Shown in pieces: positions 1-9,417 of a stretch of 30,449 nt of DNA. The stretch's first letter is position 1. Every line of letters starts with the position of its first letter. This DNA is from Lichtheimia corymbifera B2541. Lineage: Eukaryota > Mucoromycota > Mucoromycetes > Mucorales > Lichtheimiaceae. The stretch lies in contig JNEU01000696.1 in assembly GCA_000697475.1 (NCBI GenBank), forward strand, positions 1-30,449, written 5' to 3'. The translations under genes were made by a program, and so were the position numbers. Below the pieces are notes generated by a model that saw only the letters and a program-made list of their open reading frames with translations, did no database searches and was not told the DNA's origin.

Positions 1-254
1 CCCATATATGCAGCATGCACTATGTACCTCAACTGATGTCTATTTATTTGAGCGTAAGTCAGCCAAATCAGCTCGGATCACGACACTTGAATCACCGAAA
101 TGCACGACTGGAGCAGGAGCATCATTCCCATCAAGTGGATTGGGCAAAGGGTGGAATGGAAAAATAGTGCATGTTAGCTGCCAATGTATGACCGTTATTG
201 AAATATCCATTAACTATCATGCATTCGCCCTTTCTGGTCACCCCAACCAGATGT

Positions 255-800
255 GCTACATAAACAGGCCCCTCTGCATCTTTGGCTCTATTAGGCTCAA
301 GCTACTTGACAATGAACAAAGACCACCTTTCATATAGCATCACGCTTACAGCATATGTAAAACCTAAAGCTGCCTGTATCTCTAAACTTTACAATGAAAC
401 GTGGGGTCTTTTATAGAGCAAAGTTGCTTGTCGGGGTGAAGCGCACCTTGTGTGCAAGTTTCACGATCAAGCTCGCCAATCCCTGATTTTCGCAATGTCG
501 CCACCAGCCTCGTCGACAAAAAAAATTCAAGAGGTCCACCCTCCAATCCAGAATGGCTGGTGGCGACATTGCGAAATCTCGGATTGGCCATCACGATCGT
601 GAAACTTCTACACATGATACTTTCGACTCCGACGAGCAACTTTGTTCTATGAAAGACTCACATTTCATTGTAAAGTTTAGAGATGTAGGTGTCTTTATGT
701 TTTACATATGCATGCTATATGACAAGTGGTCTTTGTTAATTGTTAAGTAGCTTGACCCTGATAGTGCAAAAGATGCAGAGGGACTCATGTAATATAACTC
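255..800. repeat. Foldback (long inverted repeat) element
   Basis: Two imperfect inverted arms of about 250 bp face each other around an axis near 526-532. The innermost match is a 19-nt perfect inverted pair (491-509 with 555-573). The outer tips pair 271-280 with 772-781, so small indels separate the arms. The core between the arms is short and A-rich. The same arm sequence recurs many times at 27.3-30.4 kb. No transposase-like reading frame lies inside; the short ORFs on both strands are by-products of the symmetry. This fits a non-autonomous foldback or MITE-like element, but no target-site duplication was identified, so mobility is inferred. Confidence 0.75.
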
Positions 801-810
801 AGAGGAGCAG

Positions 811-1357
811 GGCTTGAAGGGTTCTTATTGGTGGAGAGTGCATGATAGACAATCCCTAAATAGTAAGGTACCCCCCTATGATGGTATGGTTAACAAGCCA
901 AAAATGATCAATGCATCTAAGACTACGAGCGGTAATAGTGTTGTTCGTCTCCAGGTTTCGTTTCATATAAGGCTATACATACAAGGTAGCTCATGCTGGT
1001 AGTGCCATTGCCATAGGTAAGCATTTTGATGTATGTACTTGTGCCACACAGAGCTCATCTTAACCGTAATGATTTGAGCTTACAATGGACCAAGCTTCCG
1101 TAACAAGCAGTGTTGTTGGGTACCATGACTATGGGTTCATTGAAAATACAAGCGTCTATTTATACATATATGTATACAATCAGTTATTGACATTACCCAT
1201 CGTCTAATCAGCATATGAACAACAAGGAAGCTTTAATGAATGTAGTATGACAGGAAGAACAAGAGCGTCTCGATACAATGATGTGGGTATAATCTAATCT
1301 CCCTTTCCGGCCTTCAAATTTCTATCCTTCCGTTCCTTCCAGATGCCACCCAATGGA
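811..1357. other. Intergenic stretch, no gene seen
   Basis: No convincing coding sequence, tRNA or other RNA gene is visible between the foldback element and the small minus-strand ORF. It contains a short perfect AT-rich palindrome (TATACATATATGTATA, near 1160) that could form a hairpin but has no assigned role. Confidence 0.5.
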
Positions 1358-1762
1358 TCACAAAGAATCAGCAGGTATCGTTGTGTCATTGTATTCTTTG
1401 TTGCTGCCGTCATAAGCATCTTCATCCATGATTGTAAAAGTAGCTGCTGCATGCATTGACTTGAGTGTTGCAATATCATCCATGGTGGTAAACCCTCTCT
1501 CATCAAAGATATAAGGATCCCTTGTGCATGCCATCCAATCCACCATCCTCCTCAACCGTATCCACATGACATAGTCCATAGCTCCTGCGGACGACGCGCC
1601 AAGTAGCCAAAGCAACATTCCAGGGTTCCTCATTACTGTACTTGATTGCATCCATCCATCATAATCATTGAAAGTCCAACAAGAAAGAGCCTCTGTGATC
1701 GCTGCTGATATGCTTCCTTTTCCATCCGGCTGTTGGTCTACCTCCTTCTTGGTCATTTTCAT
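1358..1762 (-). CDS. Unknown 134-aa protein, repeat-associated family
   Basis: A 134-residue open frame, start ATG at 1762, preceded on the minus strand by a long pyrimidine-rich leader. I do not recognise the family. It is soluble-looking, with a central block SSAGAMDYVMWIRL and a C-terminal block TMDDIATLKS followed by YDGSN. The main support for coding is comparison with the diverged copy at 25216-25585: translated in pieces, that copy keeps SAGTMDYITWIRL and TVDDIEILKS plus YDGSN and a P-x-DS tail, while the DNA between has changed and shifted frame. Such protein-level conservation suggests a real or formerly real gene carried by a duplicated segment. The N-terminus is not conserved between copies, so the true start or an upstream exon is uncertain. 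Confidence 0.45.
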   Translation of the reverse strand: MKMTKKEVDQQPDGKGSISAAITEALSCWTFNDYDGWMQSSTVMRNPGMLLWLLGASSAGAMDYVMWIRLRRMVDWMACTRDPYIFDERGFTTMDDIATLKSMHAAATFTIMDEDAYDGSNKEYNDTTIPADSL

Positions 1763-3480
1763 TGCAGCTCAGCCAGGCGAAGAGTGCTTGTATTGCTGGG
1801 TACTTGATAGCTTATATGGGATCATTCACTGGAAATTGTGTGCATTGAAGCACGTTGCTACAGATAAATAAAGCTGCCTCTATACAATGGCGAACAGCTG
1901 TCCAGGTAGACGCGGCAGTAAGGCAGGTTGTTGCAAGTAACTTGAGACAATGGAATAGCAACTGCTGTTACGGTTGGTCGTGTATAGGAGAGTGCAAGAG
2001 CGTGTGTTGTAGTAGAGAGACAAGAACAGTGAACGTTGTTTGAGAGAATGGAGTGAAGGCCTTGCTAATGGCAACTGCCGGAATGAATGCTGTCACGTTG
2101 ATTGTAGCATAAGAGTGAGTGTACAAGAGAACGTGCAGTATCAAGGGAGGAAGGTGTTGTAGAAGAGTGAGAAGAAGGTTGTGTACGCGTCATGGGGCTT
2201 GCCATTCAGCCAAAGACAATCGGATCTAGACAGTTGTAGGATTGACATGATGAGTTGAAGCAGGACAATCGTTTGCAGGTAGTGGTTGTACTTGAATGGG
2301 GCAACAGTTGAGAATGGGAGGAAGAGGGAAGAGGGAAGAGCTGGAAATTAAATTGGTCAGACACTTCTTTACAAATCATTGCACACTGTGAATTGATCCA
2401 CGATCTTGAGATTGCCCATTTCAAACCTCAAACCTTCACACAATATGCTCTTGGTCATGCTGAACAACTTTGTCTTAATAAAGAACCCACACTTCATTTG
2501 AAAATTTTGAATGGGAGGGTGCAATGTGGGGTTTACTATAACCGATGGAAATTTGGAAAGCGCCGGATTTATTGAAATGCCATTTAGTATGAATTACCTT
2601 GGGATTGCCCACCTTGAACTTGAAACTTGGTAAGCAGATTCGCTGGGACATGCTGATCAACTCCATTCATTTAAAAACCGTATGCTTCATTATGATATTT
2701 CAATGAATCGGGCGGCCCAAATATAGGACGGACGGAGCGCATGTAGGGTGTATAGTGGACACCCCCGCCGTTGTCCACCTCCATCGTGAAACTTGGTCAG
2801 ACCGGTGGGCTTCGACATGCTGATCAACTCCATTCAAATAAAAGTCGCAGGCTTCATTGTGAGAAATACAATGGGAGCGTCCGACGAGGAATATAAATAG
2901 GATGAGCGGCCCATAATCTTGAGATTGTCCATTTCGAACCTCAAACTTTCCCACAAGATGCTCTGGGACATTCTGATCAACTTTGTCTTAATAATGGACC
3001 CACACTTCATTCAAAGATTTTGGAGGGGAGGATATAATGTGGGGTTTACTATGACCGACGGATGTTCCGCACCCGTCCAAAGTCATGAAATGTCGTTTAG
3101 TATGAATTACCTTGGGATAGCCCACCTTGAACTTGAAACTTTGTCAGAAGGTTCTCTCCATCATGATGATCAACTCCATCCATTTAAAAATCGCACACTT
3201 CATTATGATGTTTCAATGAATCGAACGGTCCAAATATAGGAGAGATGATGGCACGGACTGTACGCGAGCAGGGCGTATAGTGCACGCCCCCGGAATTGTC
3301 CACGTCCAACTTGAAACTTGGTCAGAAGGTTCGCTAGGACATGCTGATCAACTTCATTCAAATAAGAATCACACACTTCATTATAAGAATTTTGAATGGA
3401 AGCGTCCAAATGTAAGAGACTATGAGCTGATATGCTCACTATTCCTTGCTTTACTTAGTGAAATCCTCTCGGATCATGAC
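1360..3480 (+). repeat. Left copy of a ~2.1-kb direct segmental duplication
   Basis: This segment is colinear, in the same orientation, with about 25216-27100. Shared landmarks in order are: the small unknown ORF; a region with AATAAAGCTGC followed by CTATACAATGG (near 1865 and 25796); a purine-rich GAAGAGGGAA tract (near 2325 and 26130); and the ~170-bp monomer array. The copies differ by many substitutions and indels, so the duplication is not recent. The two copies flank the whole 22-kb gene block. Whether they are two insertions of a dispersed element or a true segmental duplication cannot be decided here. Confidence 0.7.
2393..3440 (+). repeat. Tandem array of ~170-bp monomers in a three-monomer higher-order repeat
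   Basis: Six diverged monomers, each with a core of the form GAAACTT-n-ACATGCTGATCAACT-n-CACTTCATT. The GAAACT/CAAACY anchors lie at 2429, 2622, 2788, 2942, 3135 and 3313, giving spacings of 193, 166, 154, 193 and 178. Monomers 1, 2 and 3 each resemble monomers 4, 5 and 6 (for example both type-A monomers are followed by GTGGGGTTTACTAT, and both type-B by AATGAATCG and CCAAATATAGGA), so the real period is A-B-C at about 513-525 bp. No long ORF persists through the array. Confidence 0.8.
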
Positions 3481-3489
3481 ATTTGAAGG

Positions 3490-3737
3490 AGAAAATGACG
3501 AGCTGAAGTATGCATAAAAATCATTAACTTGTGGTGGATTGGACAACAGTTATAAATGGGAGAGTGAGGCTATTAGCTAGCACCCCGATCCCGCCAGGAA
3601 AAGTGAGCTGGTGTTCAAACTAAACCAGCCACGCGATTCAAGCTTCAAAAATTTTTGTCAGGGGAGGCAAGCCCAAACACGTTTCTTTCTTCTCTTGTAT
3701 ATACTTGATCTTTTTTTTACTGTCTATACGTTCTACC
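3490..3737 (+). promoter_or_regulatory. Probable uL30 promoter and leader
   Basis: The stretch between the repeat array and the first uL30 exon holds a TATAAAT box near 3551 and, just before the proposed start codon, a long pyrimidine-rich tract (3680-3737) typical of highly expressed ribosomal protein gene leaders. Placement depends on the short first exon proposed for uL30. Confidence 0.4.
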
Positions 3738-5180
3738 ATGATTTCCTAGTAAGTGAAAGTTCCATTTGCTTTTGGAAATGTTGTTCCTGCATAGGCTTGT
3801 ATTGTGTATGCGTATGCTGCACTCTACCGAATACCCCAGTGTCTGCTATCAGGCCTGAAAATGGGGGAGATGGGAGCTATAGCGCTATCATACGTTGTTC
3901 TCCTTAAATACATTCAGTACCTTACATCCTGGGAACACGTGAGTCATCTCATTTTCACAGGTTCGACCTGCCTTTCGCTTTTGCGTTGGTAAAGGTGAAC
4001 TTGGGCTATTGGGATTTGACGTTACCTTTGCGTAATTGTGTTCTTGCCAGTTTGTCGAGGAAGCTGTTCTATCCATGCACGCAATCCTGGTTGATCTTGT
4101 CTTCCTTTTACAAGGAAGATGAGTCATCTAGGTTATATTGCGTTATTTCTTGCCTTGCATGCCATTGGGGAAAGATTGGCTTTGGAAGACTTATTTGGGG
4201 ATCCACCACGTTATAGCACTGTACCTACTACTACTGATATCCTTGTGCCCGAGACACTTGTGAAAAAGCAGACTGCCGATGCACAAGCTACTGCTGCAGC
4301 TGCTGCAAAGCAATTGGCACTCAAGAAGGCAAGTATCATCTCTCTTTTTACTACCCGCCATTCCATATCTCTCTCGCAATGTTGTATTTTTGTGATGAAT
4401 TGGGGCAACCCATCCGTTGGCTAGCTTAAGAAGCAATGATGCCTAACACGTTAACCATCTTTCGGGTCTGATGAATGCACATTAAAGCGAAGAGGGTGGA
4501 TTGGCATATGATTTATTCCATGTCATGATTCTAACCATCGTTTTGAACAATAGGAAAAGCGCGTTAAGCGTCGTGAAATTTTCAATCGTGCTCGTCGCTA
4601 TCATGCTGAATATATCTCTGCCGAGCGTAAGGAGGTGGCATTGCGTCGTCAAGCCAAAGCCAACGGCAACTTTTATGTGCCTGCTCAACCCAAGCTTTTG
4701 TTGGTGGTGCGTATTCGTGGTATCAACAACATTCCTCCCAAGCCTCGCAAGGTGCTTCAATTGTTGCGTTTGCTCCAAATCAACTCGGCTACCTTTGTCA
4801 AGGCCAACAAGGCTACCCTATCCATGCTTCAGCTTGTTCAGCCTTATGTCACCTATGGTACCCCCAACTTGAAGACTGTGCGTGAGCTTGTGTACAAGCG
4901 TGGCTATGCCAAGATCAACAACCAACGCATCCCTATCCACGATAACTCTGTCATTGAGCAATCTCTTGCTAAATACAATGTTATGTGTGTTGAGGATTTG
5001 ATTCACGAGTTGGTAACTGTGGGTCCCCATTTTAAGCAAGTCAACAACTTTTTGTGGCCTTTCAAGCTTTCAAACCCCAATGGCGGCTGGCGTACTCGCA
5101 AGTTGAACCACTTCATTGAAGGTGGTGAGCAGGGCGATCGTGCCGAGTTTATTAATAGCTTGGTACAATCCATGAATTAA
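3738..5180 (+). CDS. RPL7: 60S ribosomal protein L7 (uL30), three exons
   Basis: Large-subunit ribosomal protein uL30. Exons proposed: 3738-3748, 4217-4328 and 4554-5180, giving 249 aa, the usual length of eukaryotic L7. Recognisable blocks are LVPETLVKK near the N-terminus, a basic Ala/Lys-rich extension, [20 protein letters not shown], the [14 protein letters not shown] segment, CVEDLIHE, and [16 protein letters not shown] before the C-terminus. Exon 2-3 splicing is secure and uses a GC donor (AAGAAG/GCAAGT at 4329) with its acceptor at 4553. The start is less certain: the 11-nt first exon ends at a perfect GTAAGT donor and restores frame through a 468-nt intron, whereas the in-frame ATG at 4119 would add about 29 residues of unlikely, intron-like sequence. 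The second intron carries a C/D snoRNA. The gene converges on the membrane-protein gene with 49 bp between stop codons. Confidence 0.93.
4383..4479 (+). ncRNA. C/D-box snoRNA inside the uL30 intron
   Basis: A complete C/D-box layout lies in the second uL30 intron. C box GTGATGA is at 4392-4398, a C'-like ATGATG at 4436-4441, and D box CTGA at 4468-4471. A 7-bp terminal stem (4383-4389 with 4473-4479, two G-U pairs) closes the RNA. The 14 nt directly before the D box (4454-4467) are exactly complementary to ACCCGAAAGATGGT, a highly conserved large-subunit rRNA stretch. By the D+5 rule C4463 selects the G of that ACCCG, which I recall as yeast 25S G805, the snR39b site. Yeast RPL7 introns host snR39 and snR59 for nearby A807, so the host relation is also conserved. 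The D' box and its guide are not clear. Confidence 0.87.
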
Positions 5181-5229
5181 AATGTTGTGTAATGTAATAA
5201 TAAAAGAAGATTGAAAAAAGGCATGTTTG

Positions 5230-6189
5230 TTATACCAGCCATTGGCTACTACTGTTTTCCAATCGACTCTTTTCAAGTGCTTGGCGAGCTATTGCCACAT
5301 GACTAGGTGATGACGACGATGATCCTGCACCTGGCTCATCTTGATGTTGTGGCATTTGCTGCTGTTGCTGCTATTGTTATTACAAGAAGCTTACATTTAG
5401 CATACAGCTAGAATGAACCCGTCGTTTAGAAATACTTACCCGTGGTGACACTTGGACCGTTTCAGAAGATGAAGCTGATGATGGATACCGTGGTTGATGC
5501 TTTTGTTCCCATAAATCTAATGCATCAACGCCTCGTCGTCTTGCAGGGTCACGTAACACCTCGGACCGTGGCACAAGTGTCATAGGTGATGTATCCATTG
5601 GAACAAATGTCCGTGATATGAATGAGGGATCATCGTACATTCCTTGGTCTGGAGATGGTGGTGGATGCCATTTACGTACAAATCGTGTAAGGCCGGGTGA
5701 TCTCTTATTATTATTGTCGCTATCACTCTCGTCGTATTCTTCGTTAGCTGCTGCTGCTGTTGCTGCTGCCGCTGCTGCCATCCATGGCATTCCAGAAGCT
5801 GTATCATCATCGGGATTTCCTGTTCGCCTCCTTCTACGACCACCACCACCAATACCAGCGTTACGATCACGATCAGCTCGATAGAACCTGTATGCTAGAT
5901 ATACAAGTAGGCCAAGGATAGATAATAGTCCAATGATGGCAAAGACGCCCAATACCGGCAGTAACTGATGTAACCATCGATCATGCTGTTGATGGCGTGT
6001 TGGTTGTGATGGCGAAGATGCTGAATTATTACTAGCGTTGTCAAGTGGATGTGTACTCGTCGTTGTTGTCTTAGGATCAATGGTAGCAAAGACAATGTCT
6101 GTTAGGGTGATGGTAACAGGAGGCAAAGAATGGTGCCTGAAGGTCGACATGAGAAGGGAGGGAAAAGAAAAAGGGCATGGAATTTCCAT
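5230..6189 (-). CDS. Single-pass membrane protein of unknown function
   Basis: Two exons (6189-5440 and 5370-5230) joined by a 69-nt intron with GTAAGT donor and AATAG acceptor give 296 aa. An N-terminal Ser/Thr/Asn-rich segment (about residues 35-65) is followed by one strong hydrophobic helix (about 74-100) and then an RFYRADRDR stretch and a five-arginine cluster, so by the positive-inside rule the C-terminus is cytosolic. The tail holds a poly-alanine run, an acidic patch (EEYDESDSD), a Pro/Ser-rich disordered region and a glutamine-rich second exon ending in QWLV. The layout resembles fungal single-pass surface sensors or adaptors, but no family motif is recognised. Met1 at 6189 lies in a long leader-like context; Met14 at 6150 is an alternative start. 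Its stop is 49 bp from the uL30 stop. Confidence 0.7.
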
Positions 6190-6436
6190 TCAGGCTGGTT
6201 TATTGAAAACGAGAGAGAATGAAAGGTGTCGTTGAGTTGTTTACACATTCGTGAGCACGCACACGGTCATAGACCAACGCATGGTAATTGTCAAAATAGC
6301 AGGTGTATTTATGGATTATGTTACAAAGAAGACTATTAAGGTATAAACATGATTTGAGAAGCAAAAGAGCAAGATATATAACACATGGATAATAGGAGAA
6401 AGGGATGAGGGTTGTTTGTTGTGAACGTTAATAAAT
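6190..6436. other. Short intergenic region between two minus-strand genes
   Basis: These 247 bp must hold the 3' end of the ammonium transporter transcript and the promoter of the downstream membrane-protein gene. No distinctive element is seen apart from A/T-rich tracts. Confidence 0.4.
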
Positions 6437-8526
6437 TCAGCTATTACGCATTGCTTTTTCCTTGTTGTCATCGGCAGATGGCGTGTTGCTACTACTACTG
6501 CTGCTGCTGCTACCGCTCTGGTGCACAATAGTGCTACCCCTGCTACTATGGTGATGTTCACCATTCTCAACCACAGCAGCGGGTGGAGGAGGATGGGGTG
6601 GTTGTTGCTCTTCCAAATGGTGGATACTTGCAATCGATGATGTAGTAATCACGTCGTTGCCGGTAGGTATCTTGGCTTTGAGAGAACCCATTTCCTTTGG
6701 TTGGCCATAATCAAGTACAGGCTCTTCGATTAATGCAGGGACACCTTTGACAACAGTGTGATTATCCGCCATAAGCAAACGACGAATGCTGTGTAAAACT
6801 CCGCCCTTCTTTACAGTGTGATGGGATTGCTGATCGCTTGTCATTTGGCTGTTGACACGTCGCATTTCTTCTTCCCACTGGATATAGTTGTATGCACGTT
6901 CACCCATTTGAGCATAATCAGTGCCAATACGCTCGTCTTCATGATGCAATCGGACTTGCATGTAAGGGATCTTGTTGATGACTAGCAGGATAATGTATGT
7001 AACAACAAACGACCATCCTGATACAGCAGCAATCATAGCAAGCTGTATGGGTACTTGCATCCAATGACCATCGAGCCAACCACCAATTTGAACGTCTTCA
7101 AGAGGTGTACCTGGAGGGCTTCCCAAGCTGATAATATATCGCTCAGCAAAGACACCTGTCAAGAGCAGTCCTACAATGCCGCCAACATAGTGCACGGTAA
7201 ATACATCAAGGGCGTCATCAAAGCCGTACTTGTGCTTGTATCGAATGGCATAATTGCATGCAATACTGCCAAGGAGACCAAAAAGTAAAGCACTGCTGGG
7301 GGACACAAATCCTGATCCTGGGGTAATGGTGGCAAGACCAGCAACAACACCGGTGCACAAGCCAACGACGCTCCATTTTCGAGTATAGAGCCAATCGATC
7401 AGAACCCAAACAACAGCTGCAACGCAGGCAGCAAGATGTGTTGCAACGAATGAATTGGCGGCACGTGCATCGGCTGCAAGACCACTACCAGCATTGAAAG
7501 CAAACCAGCCAAACCAAAGAAAAGCAAGGCCGATGTACACAAAGGAGACGTTATGGGGGTTGTTGTTGTTTTCATGGTAGTCGCGACGTTTGCCAAGTAC
7601 CAGGGCATAGGCGACTGCAGCAAGACCACTTGATGCGTGTACTGTAGCACCACCAGCATAGTCCATGGCGCCCATCTTGAATAGCCAACCATTGGGGTTC
7701 CATACCCAGCAAGTGATAATATCGTATACTACGGTGGTCCACACGAAAATAAAGATGATAGATGGACCAAGCTATTACATAAAATAAATGATAAACAAGG
7801 AGAGCTTTAACAAAGACGTAGGGATGACTTACCGACATACGCTCTGCAGCAGCACCAAAAGCAAGAGCTATAAACGTTGAAAAAAGTACACATGAATGAT
7901 AAATACAATGGGTGATGCTATAGCCATTTCAACCTACCAGGTGTCAAGCAAGCAAACATGGCTTGGAAAATCATGTAAACCATAGCTGGGATACTTTGGC
8001 CTTCAAATGCAGGGGAGATACCAACACCACGAAGCAAAAAGTTGGCTACGGGTTGTATTAGCAAGGATGTAAGAAGTAAATGGTATAGGTGTTTATACTC
8101 ACTTGAATCGCCAATAAAGGGACCAGCGTTGGGAGAAAAGGCAAGAGAGTAACCAAAAACATACCACTATGGATGAGCGTTAGTAAGGTTGCTCTTACCA
8201 AAGTATGGTATCAAATACCTGAAATGAGACTACGGCAACGCACAGCATTGTCAAATACATGAGAGAGAGCGCATTTTTGGCTAGAAAATGTGAAGATGGT
8301 TAGCATATTGAAGGTATATTGATGGATGATATTATACCTTGTGCAAGGCCAGCGTAGAAAAGACCAAGAGCAGGGGTCTGTTATCACACTTTTGTTAATT
8401 ATGATATAGCAGCAATGCAATAATGCTAATACACACCATGAGAAAGACGAGAGCAGAGCAAATCAAAACCCAAGCAGTATTGCCTGAATCGATTTCGGAT
8501 GTTGATGGTGTTGTTACCGGATCCAT
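6437..8526 (-). CDS. Ammonium transporter, Mep/Amt family, seven exons
   Basis: Plasma-membrane ammonium permease. Exons (high to low): 8526-8437, 8377-8338, 8280-8219, 8166-8103, 8045-7938, 7867-7833, 7771-6437; six short introns (about 45-70 nt), 577 aa, all junctions in frame. Family signatures: MTPALGLFYAGLAQAKN in helix 1-2, the conserved Asp of MDYAGG at 170, and the twin pore histidines at 178 (GGATVHASSG) and 327 (DVFTVHYVGG). Having His at the first site is Mep2-like rather than Mep1/3-like. About 11 membrane helices are expected. The C-terminal tail is long (from about residue 430) and rich in His, Pro and Ser, ending after a run of serines; in this family the cytosolic tail gates activity. 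A TATA box (8657-8666) and six GATAAG sites lie upstream, suggesting nitrogen-source control. Confidence 0.96.
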
Positions 8527-8656
8527 GGTTTGGATGGGATGTAATTGATGGGCTTATAGCGTTCGCAAAAAGAGCAGTGTTATATTGGCAAAATGGAGTG
8601 TGCGAAAGAAATAGATGCGTGCTTTATCTTTATAGCACATGCAAAATGTGTTATTG

Positions 8657-8666
8657 TTTATATATA
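8657..8666 (-). promoter_or_regulatory. TATA box of the ammonium transporter gene
   Basis: Read on the minus strand this is TATATATAAA, 131-140 bp before the start codon at 8526, and it sits between the GATA-site cluster and the gene, as expected for a core promoter. Confidence 0.5.
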
Positions 8667-8691
8667 CACCTATGTAATAAACGAGACAATG

Positions 8692-9033
8692 GATAAGATA
8701 GCGAGGGAAATGCAGGAATGATGGTAGGGAGAGAGCTGCTAGACAAGAAAGGCATCCAAGAGATAAGACAAGTGTTATGCATGCTGATAAGCAAGGTGTG
8801 TCCTCCGATAAGCAGCGAATAAGCTCCCGTGATTGGTGCGATCAGCAAGGCTGTTTCCTTGTCAGGTTCCGATAACCACCTCGATGCTCCGTCTCACTCA
8901 TACGCCCATGATAAGATATCCTCTTTGTCTTTTTTCTGTACTTTCCATCACCAGCATAACATATCGATCCGGGGAAAAAAGGCTCTCTATGCTGATAAAC
9001 CCATGCCATCACATGAATGGGATCAATCTTATC
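8692..9033. promoter_or_regulatory. Cluster of six GATAAG sites (nitrogen-regulated promoter)
   Basis: GATAAG occurs at 8692, 8762, 8786, 8807 and 8910 on the plus strand and as CTTATC at 9028; related GATAAC (8871) and GATAAA (8994) sites are interspersed. A random 350-bp stretch would hold far less than one GATAAG on either strand. GATA factors of the AreA/Nit2/Gln3 class bind such sites and activate ammonium permease genes during nitrogen limitation. The cluster lies 166-507 bp before the transporter start codon and downstream of the 3' end of the GH3-GNAT gene, so the transporter is the natural target. Confidence 0.7.
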
Positions 9034-9417
9034 ATGACCAGATATATGTGGATATTGTATGTAATCCATCATGATCAACGTCGTCATGGGATGGTTTTTA
9101 TCTTGATCATCTACATCTACTGCATTATACTCTATGCTAGATGTAAAGAGAAATACAAGCCGAAAAGGCTCGCCTAATGGGTAACCGTAAGTTACCGGCA
9201 TTTACATATAGAAAATCTCTCCCGGCCTTTTATCGCTCTGATACTACCGGCATAATGTCAATGGCATTACAATGATTAAATAAGTTTGAATGAAGCCAAT
9301 ATGCTGCATAATAATAGGGACACACAATGAACCCAAGTTGCTGTTTGACAAGGCATATATATTATATTTCCCATTCAATGAAATGATAACTAGTGTATAA
9401 GGAATACAATACTACTA
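9034..9417. other. Intergenic region downstream of the GH3-GNAT gene
   Basis: No gene seen. The nonamer TACCGGCAT occurs twice (9193 and 9245). The part nearest 9417 should carry the 3' end of the GH3-GNAT transcript. Confidence 0.4.

Noticed and set aside
3959..3973. GGTTCGA resembling a tRNA B box
   Set aside because: No matching A box, acceptor stem or anticodon arm upstream; it lies inside the proposed uL30 intron.
4101..4118. Perfect 7-bp hairpin in the first uL30 intron as a second snoRNA
   Set aside because: No C/D or H/ACA boxes at proper spacing around it.
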